From Magnolia sinica (taxonomy: Eukaryota; Streptophyta; Magnoliopsida; Magnoliales; Magnoliaceae): a stretch of DNA of 64,000 nt. Each line of letters opens with the position of its first letter. Within the stretch, counting starts at the first letter, position 1. Positions 47,068 to 60,700 of the stretch are shown piece by piece. The position numbers and the translations under genes are program-made. The DNA lies in the NCBI RefSeq assembly GCF_029962835.1, contig NC_080588.1:43879001-43943000 (forward strand), given 5' to 3'. The notes beneath the pieces are model-generated. The model was not told the DNA's origin. It was given only the letters and a program-made list of their open reading frames with translations, and searched no databases.

Positions 47068-47521
47068 CCATGAATACCACTAGCCGTCACAAGGCTAAGC
47101 AATGCAAGACAGGAATACCATCTGCCAATCAAGGGCTATGCAATGCGGGGTTATACAGCCAAGTGACATATGCAATATGCAATGCGATCATGCTCATCCT
47201 CATATCAAGTTCACAAATCAGTACAGTTCCTCTCCGAAAAATCACAGGGGTGAAATACACTACCTGCTTACTGCCCCTCTCTTACGCTCGCTGGGCTGTG
47301 CGGCTAGGAGAGCGGCAGTCAGTAGGTAGTGTATTTAATCCCGGTGATTTCCCAGAGAGGAACTATACTGATTTGTTGACTTGATATGAGGATTAGCATG
47401 ACCGCATTGCATATTGCATATGGCACTTGCCTGTATGGCCCCGTATTTCATAGCCCTTGATTAGCAGATGGCATTCTAGCCTTGCATTGCTTAGCCTTGT
47501 GACGGCTAGTGGTATTCATGG
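47068..47521. repeat. 454 bp palindrome (inverted repeat)
   Basis: The left arm starts CCATGAATACCACTAGCCGT and the right arm ends ACGGCTAGTGGTATTCATGG. The outer ~40 bp are perfectly complementary, and similarity continues inward to a loop near 47284-47308. The right arm continues as a family B LTR; the left arm is the same LTR piece inverted. Confidence 0.9.
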
Positions 47522-47985
47522 TTTTACCGCATTCTTCTGCATACTCTGATATCACATTCATGGCACCTGTCCTACACACACTTACACCGCCCTTTAAGCT
47601 TTCTATAAGCTTATGCATGATTGATGCCTATAGGTGATTCGAGGCCAGTGAGCAGAGGAGCTGGAGTGTGTCATTGATCCTTTTGGAGTTTTCTTTATAT
47701 AGACTTCGTATTTCCCTTTGAGCCTTATACTTGTAAAAAGTTTAAATTCTTATCGGATTTTATAATGTTGTTCATGTAGTTATTTATCTATAGTTGTGAT
47801 GTTATTATCTTGGGTATACTCTTTATGAATCAGACTTATGATCCTCCTTGTAGGATCCCAGGATCGGAACCTGGTGTATGAGTGCAAGGAGCAGAGAATG
47901 GGGTACTACGAAGGCTGTCAGCCCCGGATTTGACTACTGAAAATTTTGTGAGCCCGGTTTTCGAGTTTGGGGCATGAAAGGAGTT

Positions 47986-48000
47986 GGTATCCTAGCATAA
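47986..48000 (+). other. Primer-binding site of Del/Tekay-like element
   Basis: TGGTATCCTAGCATA follows the LTR edge. It is a variant of the initiator-Met-tRNA site TGGTATCAGAGC. Confidence 0.65.
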
Positions 48001-48141
48001 CAAAATAACTCAGAAGTAACTCAGGACAACATTACATATATGCTACAAGCGCGTTCTCTCTTTGATTCTGTTTCTCTAATATCCGAGTCCCTTGAGGATT
48101 CTAATCTCAAGGTGTTCATTACCTTTGTTCTTGTGTAGATC

Positions 48142-48174
48142 ATGTCGCCTAGGCGAGGTGCCTCTCTTGCTACC
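48142..48174 (+). pseudogene. Gag N-terminus of Del/Tekay-like element
   Basis: ATG at 48142 opens MSPRRGASLA, the basic start typical of this gag family, about 140 bp after the primer-binding site. It is cut by the insertion at 48175. Confidence 0.7.
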
Positions 48175-51079
48175 TGTCACGTTCTAAACCCGGAAATCAA
48201 ATTCACAGGAATCTCGATCACCGAATCTGGTGCCGACAGCCTCCGTAGTACCCCATTCTCGGCTCCCAGCGCTCATATGCTAAGTTCCGATCCTGAGATC
48301 CCACAAGGAGGATTTTCCAACATACATTTATCTCGTAAGAAGTATAACCACAAGTTTACCCAAATCACAATAGCAACATCATCATCACATATCCACTAAT
48401 ATAAACTTTGAATATAATGCTGAAAGAAAAATACATATGTCAAAGTCAAAGCTCCAGAAGTCAGCTACATGCTCCAAGCTCCACGCTGCTGCAACTTAAC
48501 ATCACCTGCATGCATCTATCGTGCATAAGCTTATATAAAGCTTAGAGGGTGGTGTAAGTGTGTGCACAAGGTAAGTGCCAAGTATTCAATACAATACCAT
48601 AATCATACAATATCGAAAATCCTGGTAAGATCATGAATCATACGACATCAGAGGAAATGGAAATACTGACAAGTCCATGAGTCAAACAATATCAAAGTAT
48701 GCAATGTGGATCAACTACGTAAATGCAGAATCATAGAGAGCTAAATATCAGATACCAAGGATGTAATGCAATATACAATTCCTAATGAGTTCACGAATAT
48801 CGTCAGCCTTATCTAGACCATAAAAATGCAGAAACACAGTAACCCAAAATGTCATATGCCGCAAATTTAATGTAATATGCAGTGCGAATGGAATGACCAT
48901 GCTAGTGTGTGAAGTTGGGATGATAATACATAGTATCGTAGGCTATGGGGTCCATCACAAGGGACTTCTATCCAAACCAGTCTTATACCTAATTTAGATA
49001 GTCAGACTCAATGTGGTAAACTCCTGATCTCAGGTTAGTCGTGCACCTTAATTGAAATCCTAGCCATTACGAAGGTACACGTAATAAATAGTTGCACACT
49101 ACCAGCCTGAGTGGATAGTGAACGAATGAATGAATGAGTATACAACTCCTACTCCACAAATTAGTACCGTATATTTCTGGGATCATCACCGGGGTCTAGT
49201 ACACTCAACACCAGCTTGCCGCCCCATCATGCGCACAACTGAGTAAGTGGAAGAGACCTCACTATTCGCCTCACTAGTAGTTAGCCAATATCTACCTGAC
49301 ACGTCGATAGCGGATCCATTCACGAGCTGGTCAAACTTATCCTAGCATTGCCTACTCCCTCAAGCGGGTAAGGCCACACCCCCTCCCAACCGAACACGAC
49401 ACAGTGGGAGACGCGGCCTACAGGTATATGGCCCTTATGCGCTCATTTATATCCACTCAGTCACGATATTAGGGTGTCCTCTGGTACCAAGAGGGTTTAG
49501 AGATTTTCACCTAGGGCCATCTATTGTAGCCCGATGCTAATAACATATTTCTAGTATCCCATCTGGCCATCCATGATATGACTGTGGAGGCTACGGCCCT
49601 AATGTCGCTAGGGCATACACTAATCATAACACACAATACAAGATACATGAGTCATGCAGTCCAATCATACATCAATCTTGTGCATATCGTGCGCTCATGT
49701 GGGATAACTTTGCTTATCAAGGAGTCCCATAAACCACCGGCACTATGGCATATGTAATGGTCAATCATATCTCATGTAATCCTAGCCATTGTGGGTCCCA
49801 CGTGGATGTGGCCCACCAAGATATTTTATATATATTAATATTATATTATGTATATTTATTTATTTATTTTATTATTATTTTATATAAAAATCACTCAGCA
49901 TCCAGGCCCATGGCCTCTCAATCTGGACAGACGGTGTGGATTCAACACGTTCACCACGCTGGCCCACATAGCACCGTCCTGATCAATGGATGGTGCAGAT
50001 ACTTCACACATCAAGGTGGGTCACATCCCACACGTGTAGCACGTGTGGGGTGGGCCCCAGACGTCTGCCAAAATAGTTGGACGGTAAGGACATAAAACAC
50101 ATACATTATAGTGGTGGGATCCCACAATGCTTAGTGACACCACCTATAACAGCAGCGTCCAGATGCTGGATTGCTGGGCTGCTAGCCCTATGTCCAGCAG
50201 ATGGACGGGTGGATGTACACATACATCAAGGTGGGTCCACACGATGGATTGTGTAGATGAAATCTATACATCATGGTTTGGCCCACCGTCCAACTACCTA
50301 GACGGTGTGGATGCTGCACATGCATCACACTAGGGTCCACCGTCCCATCAAGACGACTGGACGAAACACATAAATCAAGTGGGCCACATAATTAACACAA
50401 AGGAAAAAGGGAGGGAGGGAGAGAGAGAGAAAGACGGTCGTGAGAGGGGAGAGACCCCGCCACTATGGCCCTCCCTATACATTGCATACATCGAGATGGG
50501 TCCCACCATATGTGGGCCCTTAAATCATCAAAATCACACAAATCAAACCTTAGAAGAACACCAACCTTTGATCATGGACTTCTCCTTTCATCAACGCATT
50601 CTAGAGCTCCAATGGATGAGATTCAACGGTCGAGATTAATTATAAAGGGTAGGATTGGATGATAGGAAGGTGGGCCACACCTAGCTTTTTCTCATGGAGA
50701 GCTTGGACGTTCACCTCCCATGGTTGCTTGGGAGAATGAGTTTGAAAATATGAGAGAGAGAGAGAGAGAGGATGGGAGTGATGGGGAGACGGATGGGTGA
50801 AGTGAGTGATGAGTGATGAGGAGAGTTGACTTTAGGGATGAGTAGTTGTATTTGGGGATGGGTGTGAGTGATGGGAGTGATTGGATATCTACTTGATATT
50901 TGATGATACATATTCTCTTGAGATTTGCAACGCGTTGTGTTCTTCTCGAACTAAACACCAGCTCACATCTTCTGGCCCGGGTATCGCTTCAGTACGCGAG
51001 ACGTGGCATTGGAACTGTGGCGACAACACGGTCACAAGGATACAAGTCTCGAGGCAAGCTAATTCTGATATACAGGACA

Positions 51080-54000
51080 TGTAATGACCCTGAAAATTTT
51101 ATGCCAAGACCCGAGTACTACCTCTATTTTCCTTAGAAGCTTTTTGGGGTAATTAGCGCTTAACTTGATTACTTGTGAAATTTGCATCAAGCACTTTAAA
51201 TTTGATCTGCATGACTCAAAACCTGTAGAATAGTGAGCGCTAGGTTACTCTGAAATCTAGGATTCATCGCTAAAGCCAGTTGCTCTTGAAAATTTTTAGA
51301 AGTTCTGGATCGGACCTGGACCGCGCGTCGAAAGTCCGATAGCGATGATCTTAGGCTGTTGCAGTCACCATGTTGGACTTGGCCATCACCTCAAAAATCA
51401 AGTCCATGTGATGTTCTGGGTCGATTTGGTTGAGTCCGGAGTGAAAAGTGTGAGAACGGCTGGAAATTAATTAAGATTTTATGAAATCTGAGTCGTGTCG
51501 CTTGCGCGATGATTTTAAGCAATTTGACCGTTGGATTCTGACCCAATTTCACCCTCTGATCAGGGAAGGTGGCCCTGGCATGTCCTTGTGTTTGTGGACC
51601 TGATCGAGATTCGGTGACCGTTGAATTGAGTGTGGTCCGCCACGGCTGATCTGAAGATCCGATCGGTACGAAAACTCAGCTTGACCTAGATCCATGGTCA
51701 GTGAGCTTAAGTTCGACCTTTCGTGGTAATAGGCCCACCGGAAGTGCTTCGTTGGATCGTGAGAGGCCGGTTTTGGTTATACCCTAAGTATACCTTGGCC
51801 CTAGGGTTATTTTCATCAATGTTAGGCCTATATATAGACCTTAAAACCCTAGCTCTCTTTTCCATACGAATTTCCTAACCCTAGCTAAGAAAGAGAAAGG
51901 AAAAGAGAGAGAAAGTCAGAGAGAAGTTGGTGAATCATCTTAGATTCTTTCCTGTTCTTCTTCATCCTTAAACCTTCACTTTTGAATTGTTATTCCGGCG
52001 ATTCTGAGTTCATCTTTGGGTAAGTTAACCTAACCCTAATCTGTGTTAGAGCTTAGAATAGTCTTTGTGTTGTTGTAGCTCATTTCTATTCTTGCTTTAG
52101 GTTTTCTTGTCGCCGTTGATGAAGACATATCGTCTGAAATCAGTTCAGTGTTCTTTTCTGGCTTAAGGTGCAGACTTTAAGTGTATAGGTTATGGTTTTC
52201 AAGGCTTTCAATGCCAGTGAATGGTTTATTCTTGCTATGGATGAGATTTCACATGCCAAATGCTATGTTTATTTTGTATTCCTGTTATGCATGTGTTATT
52301 TTTGAGATTTGTGTATTCTATGTATATGTAGGAAGTACCGTATACGAATAAAATATGAATATGTGTTTGCCATGATTATTTGTCGTGTACTTATGCTAAC
52401 TATATGTGCGGCAACTCCTTGGTAAAAGGAATTGTCCAAATGTGTGTATTTCAATATATGCCATGTATGTTGTATTTTGTATTCTAAGTGTTTGTAAAAA
52501 ATGTTTGAATGATCTAAAGTGTGATTTATCAACCTAGTATGGCGTTGAGAAGCGATTCTCAACTCTCCCACTAGTGTGTATGATTTCTTTCATGTAAGTT
52601 ACATTCCTTGTTGTTTAAATTCAAGCATTACTTATGCTTACATTCATGTTAAGTTGATATTCTTCAAATACTTGCGTACTACATGATTTGAGTTGTTGTT
52701 CCATTACTATTCTCAATTGTAGATATAAATATCTGTTGTAGTGGAATGTGTGTGGGACTATGCATTAGTCCAGGAAATCGGTAATCGGCCTTAAGATCGT
52801 GGCTGAGATTGCTTTCGCCACGAAGGATGTGATTAGACGAACCCGAGTCGTATTAGAGTTGACGGCAGTGGTTTGGTCACGCGGAGTGTTTGCGCACTCT
52901 ATGTCGTTCAACCCAACGTGCGCTCGTGCTAGTCGAGTTCGTCAAGTAACCCGATTGTCTGATGTATGTTCACCATGTATGAACGCTACTGTTTGAATCT
53001 AGGGTACCGAACTTACCAATGAAATCTTATTAACCATGGTACCTTGATCCGCTAAGACTCATGAGCTGGACATGGTGGTATGGAACACCGTGGTCGAGCT
53101 GTTGGCCTACGCTAGGGTGACGAGCCTCCCCGTAGTGACCATTGAGCAACCAAACTCGTGAGCCGATTATGGTGGTATGAGACACTATATTCGTGCTGTC
53201 GGCCTACATTGATTGGTGACGAGCCCTTTGTAGTGACCTCGAGCATACCTGGATACCGTTTTGAGGTGACGAGCCTTACGGTGGTAACGAAGGTATGATA
53301 GGCGTGCATTGATTGGTGACGAGCCCTTTGCAATGACTTGAAAACATATGATTGTATGAGATATCTGGACTGAAGACCTTAGAATGGATCACTGTTTGGA
53401 TGGTGATATGAGGAAGGTATCTTAGCTTCCCAATCCTGCTGTATGAAAAGGACTAATAACCACTTGGTAATCATATTCATGCACCGCATTTGCATGTGCT
53501 TTGTAGACGTGGCGCACTTTGAGGCAATGTCATGCATAACGTAAGATGAAGACGCTGAGGGTGTACGCGTGAGGGCACGCATCATTCTGCATACATCCTT
53601 GCATTAACAAGAGTACTTACGACATGTTTAATTGTTCTGCTTTATTATTACTGCTTGATTGAACTGATAACATGTTAACCTATGCTTTATTGTTCCACTG
53701 AGTTGATCACTCACTCCCACGTTCTGGGGCGGTGTTAAACACCCACCAGACTCTGTCTTAGTTGCTAATGTTGCAGATGTTGATGCGACTTCTGAGGCAG
53801 AGCGGGAGATTGATGATGATGAAGTTGCTTTCTCTTTTATGCAGTTTTCAGACGGGTTCTAGTGAGCCTTGTTCTGATGCGAGGAATGCTGGGATTTCTT
53901 TTGGGAATTAAATGATGTAATTTTGATACTTGTAATTTTGATAGCAACACTTACATTACGACCCGGTATGTATATGTACTTCAGGGATTCGCACATGTAC

Positions 54001-54192
54001 ATATATGATTCTATAAGTCTTCCGCTTGCTTTCTTCACTTATCCCTGAATTATATTTGCTATTTGGCTTAGTCTATTCCATGTTTTATGCACTAATACAG
54101 ACAACATACATCCATCATCAAATATGTTGCATAAGTGATGTTTTGGAACTTGGGAGCTGAGTTATGCTCGACCCCTGAATTTCAGGGTGTCA
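51080..54192. mobile_element. Solo LTR (3.1 kb) inserted in family B LTR
   Basis: The ends are TGTAATGACCCTGAAA and TTTCAGGGTGTCA. The string CAGGACA flanks both sides (51073-51079 and 54193-54199), and the interrupted LTR continues collinearly with its partner at 57366. A TATATATAG box lies near 51829, followed by a leader-like CTAGCTCTCTTTTCC. A repeated GGTGACGAGCC motif lies at 53110-53330. There is no coding sequence. The 7 bp duplication is longer than the usual 5 bp and extends to 9-10 bp if the termini are read differently. Confidence 0.75.
53110..53335. repeat. GGTGACGAGCC repeat motif
   Basis: Four copies of GGTGACGAGCC followed by a GTAGTGAC-type string lie 55-110 bp apart, with TGATTGGTGACGAGCCCTTT appearing twice. 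No reading frame is supported. Confidence 0.65.
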
Positions 54193-54427
54193 CAGGACAT
54201 GACTCGGGATCACGTGCAAACAACGATAATAGATTGTGGGTCACTGGAATTCAACCGGAAAGATCGCGGAAGCTTATGGAAATGTATGGGCTAGGACGGT
54301 AGGGAGCTATATCAGAAAATCTCTAAGTTATTCGAACTCGGGGATCTAGCCATTATAGGTTCCTAACAATCATAAAGTGTAGGGTAACTATCAGTAGATA
54401 TGTGATGTTATCCTCAGGTATTCTCAA

Positions 54428-54444
54428 GTTAAGCTCTGATACCA
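54428..54444 (-). other. Primer-binding site of the minus-strand family B element
   Basis: On the minus strand TGGTATCAGAGCTTAAC sits five bases after the LTR edge. It is the classical initiator-Met-tRNA primer site. Confidence 0.85.
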
Positions 54445-54449
54445 TCTTC

Positions 54450-56672
54450 TGTCACGCCCCAAACCCGGAAATTGGATTCACAAGAATCCCCATTGCCGAA
54501 TCTGGTGTTGACAGCCTCCGTAGTACCCCATTCTCGGCTCCTAGAGCCCATATGCCAGGTTCCGATCCTGGGATCCCATAAGGAGGATTTTCCAATGCAC
54601 ATTTATCTCGTAAGAAGTATAACCACAAGTTTACCCAAATTACAAAAGCAACATCATCATCACATATCCACTAATATAAACTTTGAATACAATGCTGAAA
54701 GAAAAATATATATGTTAAAGTCAAAGCTCCAGAAGTCAGCTACATGCTCCAAGCTCCACGCTGCTACAACCTAACATCACCTGCACGCATCTATCATGCA
54801 TGAGCTTATATAAAGCTTAAAGGGTGGTGTAAGTGTGTGCATAAGGTAAGTACCAAGTATTCAATACAATGCCATAATCATACAATATCGGAAATACTGG
54901 TAAGATCATGAATCATACGATATTAGAAGAAACAGAAATACTGACAAGTCCATGAGTCAAACAATATCAGAGAACGCAATGCGGATCGACTATGTAAATG
55001 CAGAATCATAGAGAGTTAAATATCAGATGCCGAGGATGTAATGCAATATACAATTCATAATGAGTTTATGAATACCGTCAGCCGTATCTAGACCATATAA
55101 ATGCAGAAACACAGTAACCCAAAATGTCATATGCCGTAGATGTAATGCAATATGCGATACGAATGGAATGACTATGCTGGAGTGTGAAGTCGGGATGATA
55201 GTACATAATATCACAGGCTATGAGGTCTGTCATAAGGGACTTCTATCCAAACCAATCCCATACCTAATTTGAATAGTCAGACTCAATGTGGTAAACTCTA
55301 GATCTCAGGTTAGTCGTGCGCCCCAATCGAAATCCTAGCCATTGCGAAGGTACACATAACAAATAGTTGTGCACCGCGAGCCCGAGTGGATAGTGAATGA
55401 ATGAATGATTGAGTATACAACTCCTGCTCCACAAATCAGTATTGTACATCTCTGAGATCATCACCGGGGTCTAGTACACTTAACAGCAGCTTGCCGCCCC
55501 ATCATGCACACAACTAGGTAAGTGGAAGAGACCTCACTATCCACCTGATCAGTAGTCAGTCAATATCTACCCGGCATGTCGATAGCGGACCCATTCACGA
55601 GCTGGTCAAACTTAGTCTAGCGTTGCCTACTCTCTCAGATGGGTAAGGCCACACCCCTTCCCAACAGAATGCGACACAGTGGGAGATGCAGCCTACAGGT
55701 ATACGGTCCTTATATGCTCATATATATCCACTCGGTCTCGACGTTGGGGCGTCCTCTGGTACCAAGAGGGTTTAAGGATTTTCACCTAAGGCCACCTATG
55801 ACAGCCCAATGCTAATAGTATATTTTCAGTGTCCCATCTGGCCATCCATGATATGACTGTGGAGGCTATGACCCTAATGTCGCTAGGGCGTACAGTAATC
55901 ATAATATACAATACAAGATACATGAGCCATGCAGTCCAATCATGCATCAATCTTATGTATACCGTGCGCTCATGTGGGATAACTTTGTTTATCAGGGAGT
56001 CCCATAAACCATCGGCACTATGGCATATGTAATGGTCAATCGTATCTCATTTAATCTTAGCCATTGTGGGTCCCACGTGGATGTGGCCCACTAAGATATT
56101 TTATATATATCAATATTATATTATGTATATTTATTTATTTATTTTATTATTATTATTTTTTTTGTAAAAATCACTCAGCATCCAGGCCCATGGCCTCTCA
56201 ATCTGGACAGACGGTGTGGATTCAACACGTTCACCACGCTAGCCCACATAGCACCGTCCTGATCAATGGACGGTGCAGATACTTCACACATCAAGGTGGG
56301 TCCACATGGTGGTCTACCAAAATGGCTGGACGGTAAGGACTTAAAACACATACATTAAAGTGTGGGATCCCACAAGGCTTAGTGACGCCACCTACAGTAA
56401 CAACATCTAGCTGTGGATTGCTAGGTTGCTGCCCAGTGTCCAGCAGATGGATGGGTGGATGTACACGTACATCGAGGTGGGTCCACATGGTGGAGGGTGT
56501 AGATGAAATCTATACATCATGTTGTGGCCCACCATTCAACTACCTGGATGGTGTGGATGCTGCACATGCATCACAGTGGGGTCCACCGTCCCAGCTAGAT
56601 GGCTGGATGAAACACATAAATCAAGTGGGCCACACAATTAACACAAAGGAAAAAGGGAGGGAGGGAGGGAGG

Positions 56673-56727
<55 letters not shown>

Positions 56728-57471
56728 GGTCGTGAGAGGGGAGGGACCCCGCCACTATGGGCCCTCCCTATACATTGCATACATCAAGATGGGTCCCACC
56801 ATATGTGGGCCCTTAAATCATCAAAATCATACAAATCAAACCTTAGAAGAACACCCACCTTTGATCATGGACTTCTCCTTCCATCAACGCATACTAAAGC
56901 TCTAATAGATGAGATTTAACGGTCGAGAGTGATCATAGAGGGTGGGATTAGATGGTAGGAAGGTGGGCCACACCTAGCTCTTTCTCATGAAGAGCTTGGA
57001 CGTCCACCTCCCATGGTTGCTTGGGAGAATGAGTTTGAAAATGAGAGAGAGAGAGAGATAGAGGATGGAAGTGATGAGGAGAGGGATGGGTGAAGTGAGT
57101 GATGAGTGATGGGGAGAGTTGACTTTAGGGATGGGTAGTTGTACTTGGGGATAGGTGTGAGTGATGGGATGTGTACTTGACATTTGATGAGATATATTCT
57201 CTTGGGATTTGTAACACACGACGTTTTTGTCGAACTAAACGCGGGACCACATCTCCTGGCCCAGGTATCGCTTAAGTGTGCGAGACACGACATCGGAACC
57301 GCGACGACGACGTGGTCACAAGGATACAAGTCTTGGGTCAAGCCGACTCTAATATACAGGAAATGACTCAGGATCTCGTGCAAACACTGATAACATATCG
57401 CGGGTCACCGAAATTCGACCGGGAGGACTGTGGAAGCTTATGGAACGATATGGGCTAGGATACGGGTCTCA
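54450..57471 (-). repeat. Family B LTR (uninterrupted copy, ~3.0 kb)
   Basis: On the minus strand it begins TGAGACCCGTATCCTAGCCC (at 57471) and ends GTTTGGGGCGTGACA at the primer-binding site. An expanded GGGA/GA microsatellite lies at 56655-56726. Confidence 0.85.
56655..56726. repeat. (GGGA)n(GA)n microsatellite
   Basis: The tract is much longer than the corresponding tract in the sister LTR (about 50410-50432). Confidence 0.95.
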
Positions 57472-57760
57472 GACACTCGTAGTCGTGGTGCTCGTGGCCA
57501 TGATTTTCATTCCGCTCCAACGACCCAAGCACATCTTGCTCCACCTATTGCAAACCCTAGTCCCGACCCCATTCCGAAGGTCCTTGTTTCGCCCCTAGTT
57601 GATACCGTTCCTCCGTCAGAGCCTGCCATACCTGTGCCCGAGGCTCCCACCCCTGTAGTTCATGTGCCTCCACCTGAGGCTAGTGTAGCCCCTCCTATGC
57701 CTACCATTCCAGTTGGAGCCGAGCAGCTTCAACAGATGCTCTAGGCAGTTACTGCTGTTG
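57472..57760 (+). pseudogene. Gag N-terminal region of Del/Tekay-like element, middle piece
   Basis: The stretch encodes a basic TRSRGARGHDF segment followed by a proline-rich linker with PVPEAPTPVV and GAEQLQQML, as in gag N-termini of this family. It lies between two LTR insertions. Confidence 0.7.
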
Positions 57761-60700
57761 TGAGACTCGTATCCTAGCCCGTACTACTCCGTAGGCTTCA
57801 CGGTCCTCCTGGTTGAATTTCGGTAACCCGCGACCTGTAATCGACATTTGTGTGTGGCCCTGAGTCATGTCCCGTATTCCTGAGTCTGCTCAATCTGAGA
57901 CTTGTACCTTAGTGACTGCACCATCGCCGCAGTTCCGACGCCACATCTTGCGCACTAAGGCGGTACCTAGGCAAGGAGAAGTAGATCTGTGTTTGGTTCG
58001 AGGAAAATGCCGCATGTTACAAATACTAAGAAAATCTCTATGACAAGTCACATCAATCCATCAATCAAGTACAAGCAACCTAACCCATCCATCTCTTACA
58101 GTATCTTACATGAAGTCAACTCTCTCTTACAACCAAGTACACATCCATCACCCATCACCCATCTCTCACCCATCACAACCCATCACTCACCCATCCCTCT
58201 CTCTTACAACCTCTCTCTCTCATTCTCCCAAGCTCCATGAGAGCAATCTAATGTCTAAGCAAGAGACCTCCATGAGAGAAGCTTTGTGTGGCCCACTCCC
58301 TACCATTCAATCCAACCCTTTAAAGCCAATCTCGACCATTGAATCATGCCCCTTGGAGCTCTAGATCGCATTAGCGGAAGAAGGAAGAGGAGATCAAAGG
58401 TGGGTATTTTCTAGAGTTGATTTGTGTGGTTTTGATGAATTGAGGGCCCACATATAGTGGGACCTATCTTGATGTATGATTTGTATGAGGGGCCCATAAT
58501 GGTGGGGTCCCTCCGCTACTTCGATCTCTCTTTCTCTCTCTCTCTCTCTCCCTTTCTCTTTCATCTTTTTGTGATGATGTGGCTGTGTGGCCCACCCGGA
58601 TGGACCCCACTATGAAGCATGTATTTTATCCAAGCAATCTGTAGGTGGGGTCCACCTTGAAAATGTGTTACAACACAGTGAAGTGTGAATTGACAGTGTG
58701 GTGTACTGACCTGAAAACCACAAAAATATTAGCTTGGTTTAAAGCTTTAGAGTGGGCTGCTCATGTAGGCCCCACCTTGATGTATAAATCTAATCCACGA
58801 TGTCCATCCTATTTCCCAACTCATTTTAGGCGTTGAGCCGAAAAATGAGGCTAATCCGATTTTCTGGCGGGCCATAGCATAGAAAATAGTGATTTCTACC
58901 ATTCAAATCTATTAGGGCCCACCTTGATGTTTCTACACACCAAAACATACTAAATATTAGGCTCATTTGGACTGTCTTAAGCCATAGAATCCAATGGGTG
59001 GAGTGGATCCACCTAATGCGGGCCCTATCACGGAAAAACCTTAAGAAAATAGAAAAATAAAAAAATAAAAAAAAACACATGCAGCGGGCGCTGCTGCTGC
59101 TGCTCGTCTAGAGGACGCTGCAACAGTGTCCTACGGCTACGTGGGTGGAAATGGGAAGGGACGTGGGTCCCAGATGTAGGCCCCACCGTGATGTGTGTTG
59201 GGCATCAACACCATGCATTAATGGGGCCCCTTTTTGCTGTGGGGCACCCCAAAGATCTATCGTGCATGGTAGCTCAGGTGGCCCACGTCACAGGAAACAG
59301 TGTTGGATTGAACGTCTGCCATTGAAACCTTTTGGATTTCCAGGAGCTTTGGATAAATATAATATTTTTTTAATTATTTTTTTGGTTAGTGTGACCCTTT
59401 CAACTATGGATGGAAAATAAACATTATGGTGGCCCCACGTGGGACCCACTTGTGATTGGATTGGTTTGGCTGGTGTACCACACACCAGCCCTATAGCTGT
59501 TGATGTGGCAGGTTATGTGGAGCCCACCTTGGCGACGTGTGTGGGGTCCACCTTGATGTATGTGTTCTTCACCACACTGTCCAGTGGCTGGACATGTGCA
59601 CCACCATGATGCAGTGTTGTATCCACACTGTCCGTGCAGTGGCACACCTTGAAGCAGTGCTTCATCTGCCCCGTTTATCTGTGGACCCCATTAAATGTAT
59701 GTGTTCCATCTGCACACTGTCCATCCCTGATGGGGCCAACCTTGATGATATGTTGTATATCCACACTGTCCAGACCTTGGACAATGGGGATTGGATTGGT
59801 TGGCGTACCTCACTCTAGCTATGTAGCTGCAATACCACATCAGCAAGTTCTGAGGCCCACTGTGATGTATTTGTTTCATTGGCCATTGGTGCAGCCGATT
59901 GATGCGGCCCAATTGATGTGTATGATTCTCATTAGTGCAGCCCATTGAGCGGCCCATTATTATATATGTTAGGCCCATGTGATATGTATTAGGCCTGATG
60001 TGATGTATTTATGGCTCATGTGTTGAGGCCCATTATGACGTATTCAAGGCCCATGGGTAAGGCCCATTGTGATATATATTCGTGACCTATGGGCAGGGCC
60101 CATTGTGATAGGTATTAGGCCCATGTCACGTGGTCCATTTGTTGTATACTAGGCTCTTGTGTGAGGCCATGGGTCTTCTTTATGTTTAGCTCTATGTGGG
60201 CCACTCCTTGGGAGCAATGTTAGTTAAATGTCCACGTTGATGGGCAATGATGGTTTAATGCCCACATTGTCGAGGCCGATTGTTAATGCCGGTTATTGAT
60301 ACCGATTATGAGTATGTGACAACATAGTAACATGATACATGCCCATACGCATCATCTGCATGTTTGTTATGAGATGTGGTTGACCATTGCATATGTCATT
60401 GGGCAGATTGTTATGAGACTCCCTGATAGGTGGAGATTGTCTCACATGAGCACATGTTATGCGTAGGATTGATGCATGACTGAATTGTATGACTTATACA
60501 TCTTACATTGTGAGTTATGATTACTATACACCCTAGCGACATCAGGGCCGTAGCCTCCACAGACATATCGCGGATGGCCAGATGGGACACTGAGAATCTG
60601 TTCTAGCATCGGGTTGCTATAGATGGCCCAAAGTGAAAATTTCTAAACCCTCTTGGTACCAGAGGATGCCCCAATATCGAAATCGAGTGGATACATGAGT

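Larger units (their letters stand above)
48175..54300 (-). repeat. Family B LTR, interrupted by a solo LTR
   Basis: It is collinear with 54450-57471: both start CTGTCACG at the left, share the ATCCACTAATATAAACTTTG and GTGGGAGA regions, and resume after the insertion with GACTCGGGATCACGTGCAAAC. The insertion occupies 51080-54192. Confidence 0.8.
48175..57471 (-). mobile_element. Family B LTR pair with almost no internal region
   Basis: On the minus strand a 5' LTR (54450-57471), a primer-binding site (54428-54444) and only about 130-150 bp of internal DNA precede a second LTR (48175 to about 54300, itself interrupted by a solo LTR). No gag or pol is present, so it is a large-LTR non-autonomous derivative, or two insertions brought together. 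The two LTRs differ by roughly a tenth or more, mostly C/T changes, so it is old and heavily methylated-decayed. It lies inside the gag of the Del/Tekay-like element. Confidence 0.7.

Noticed and set aside
48142-48399. An 85-codon protein starting MSPRRGASLA
   Set aside because: Only the first eleven codons are gag; the rest is an inserted LTR read by chance.
56595-56780. Open frames through the GA microsatellite
   Set aside because: Ser-Leu and Arg-Glu runs simply reflect (GA)n inside an LTR.
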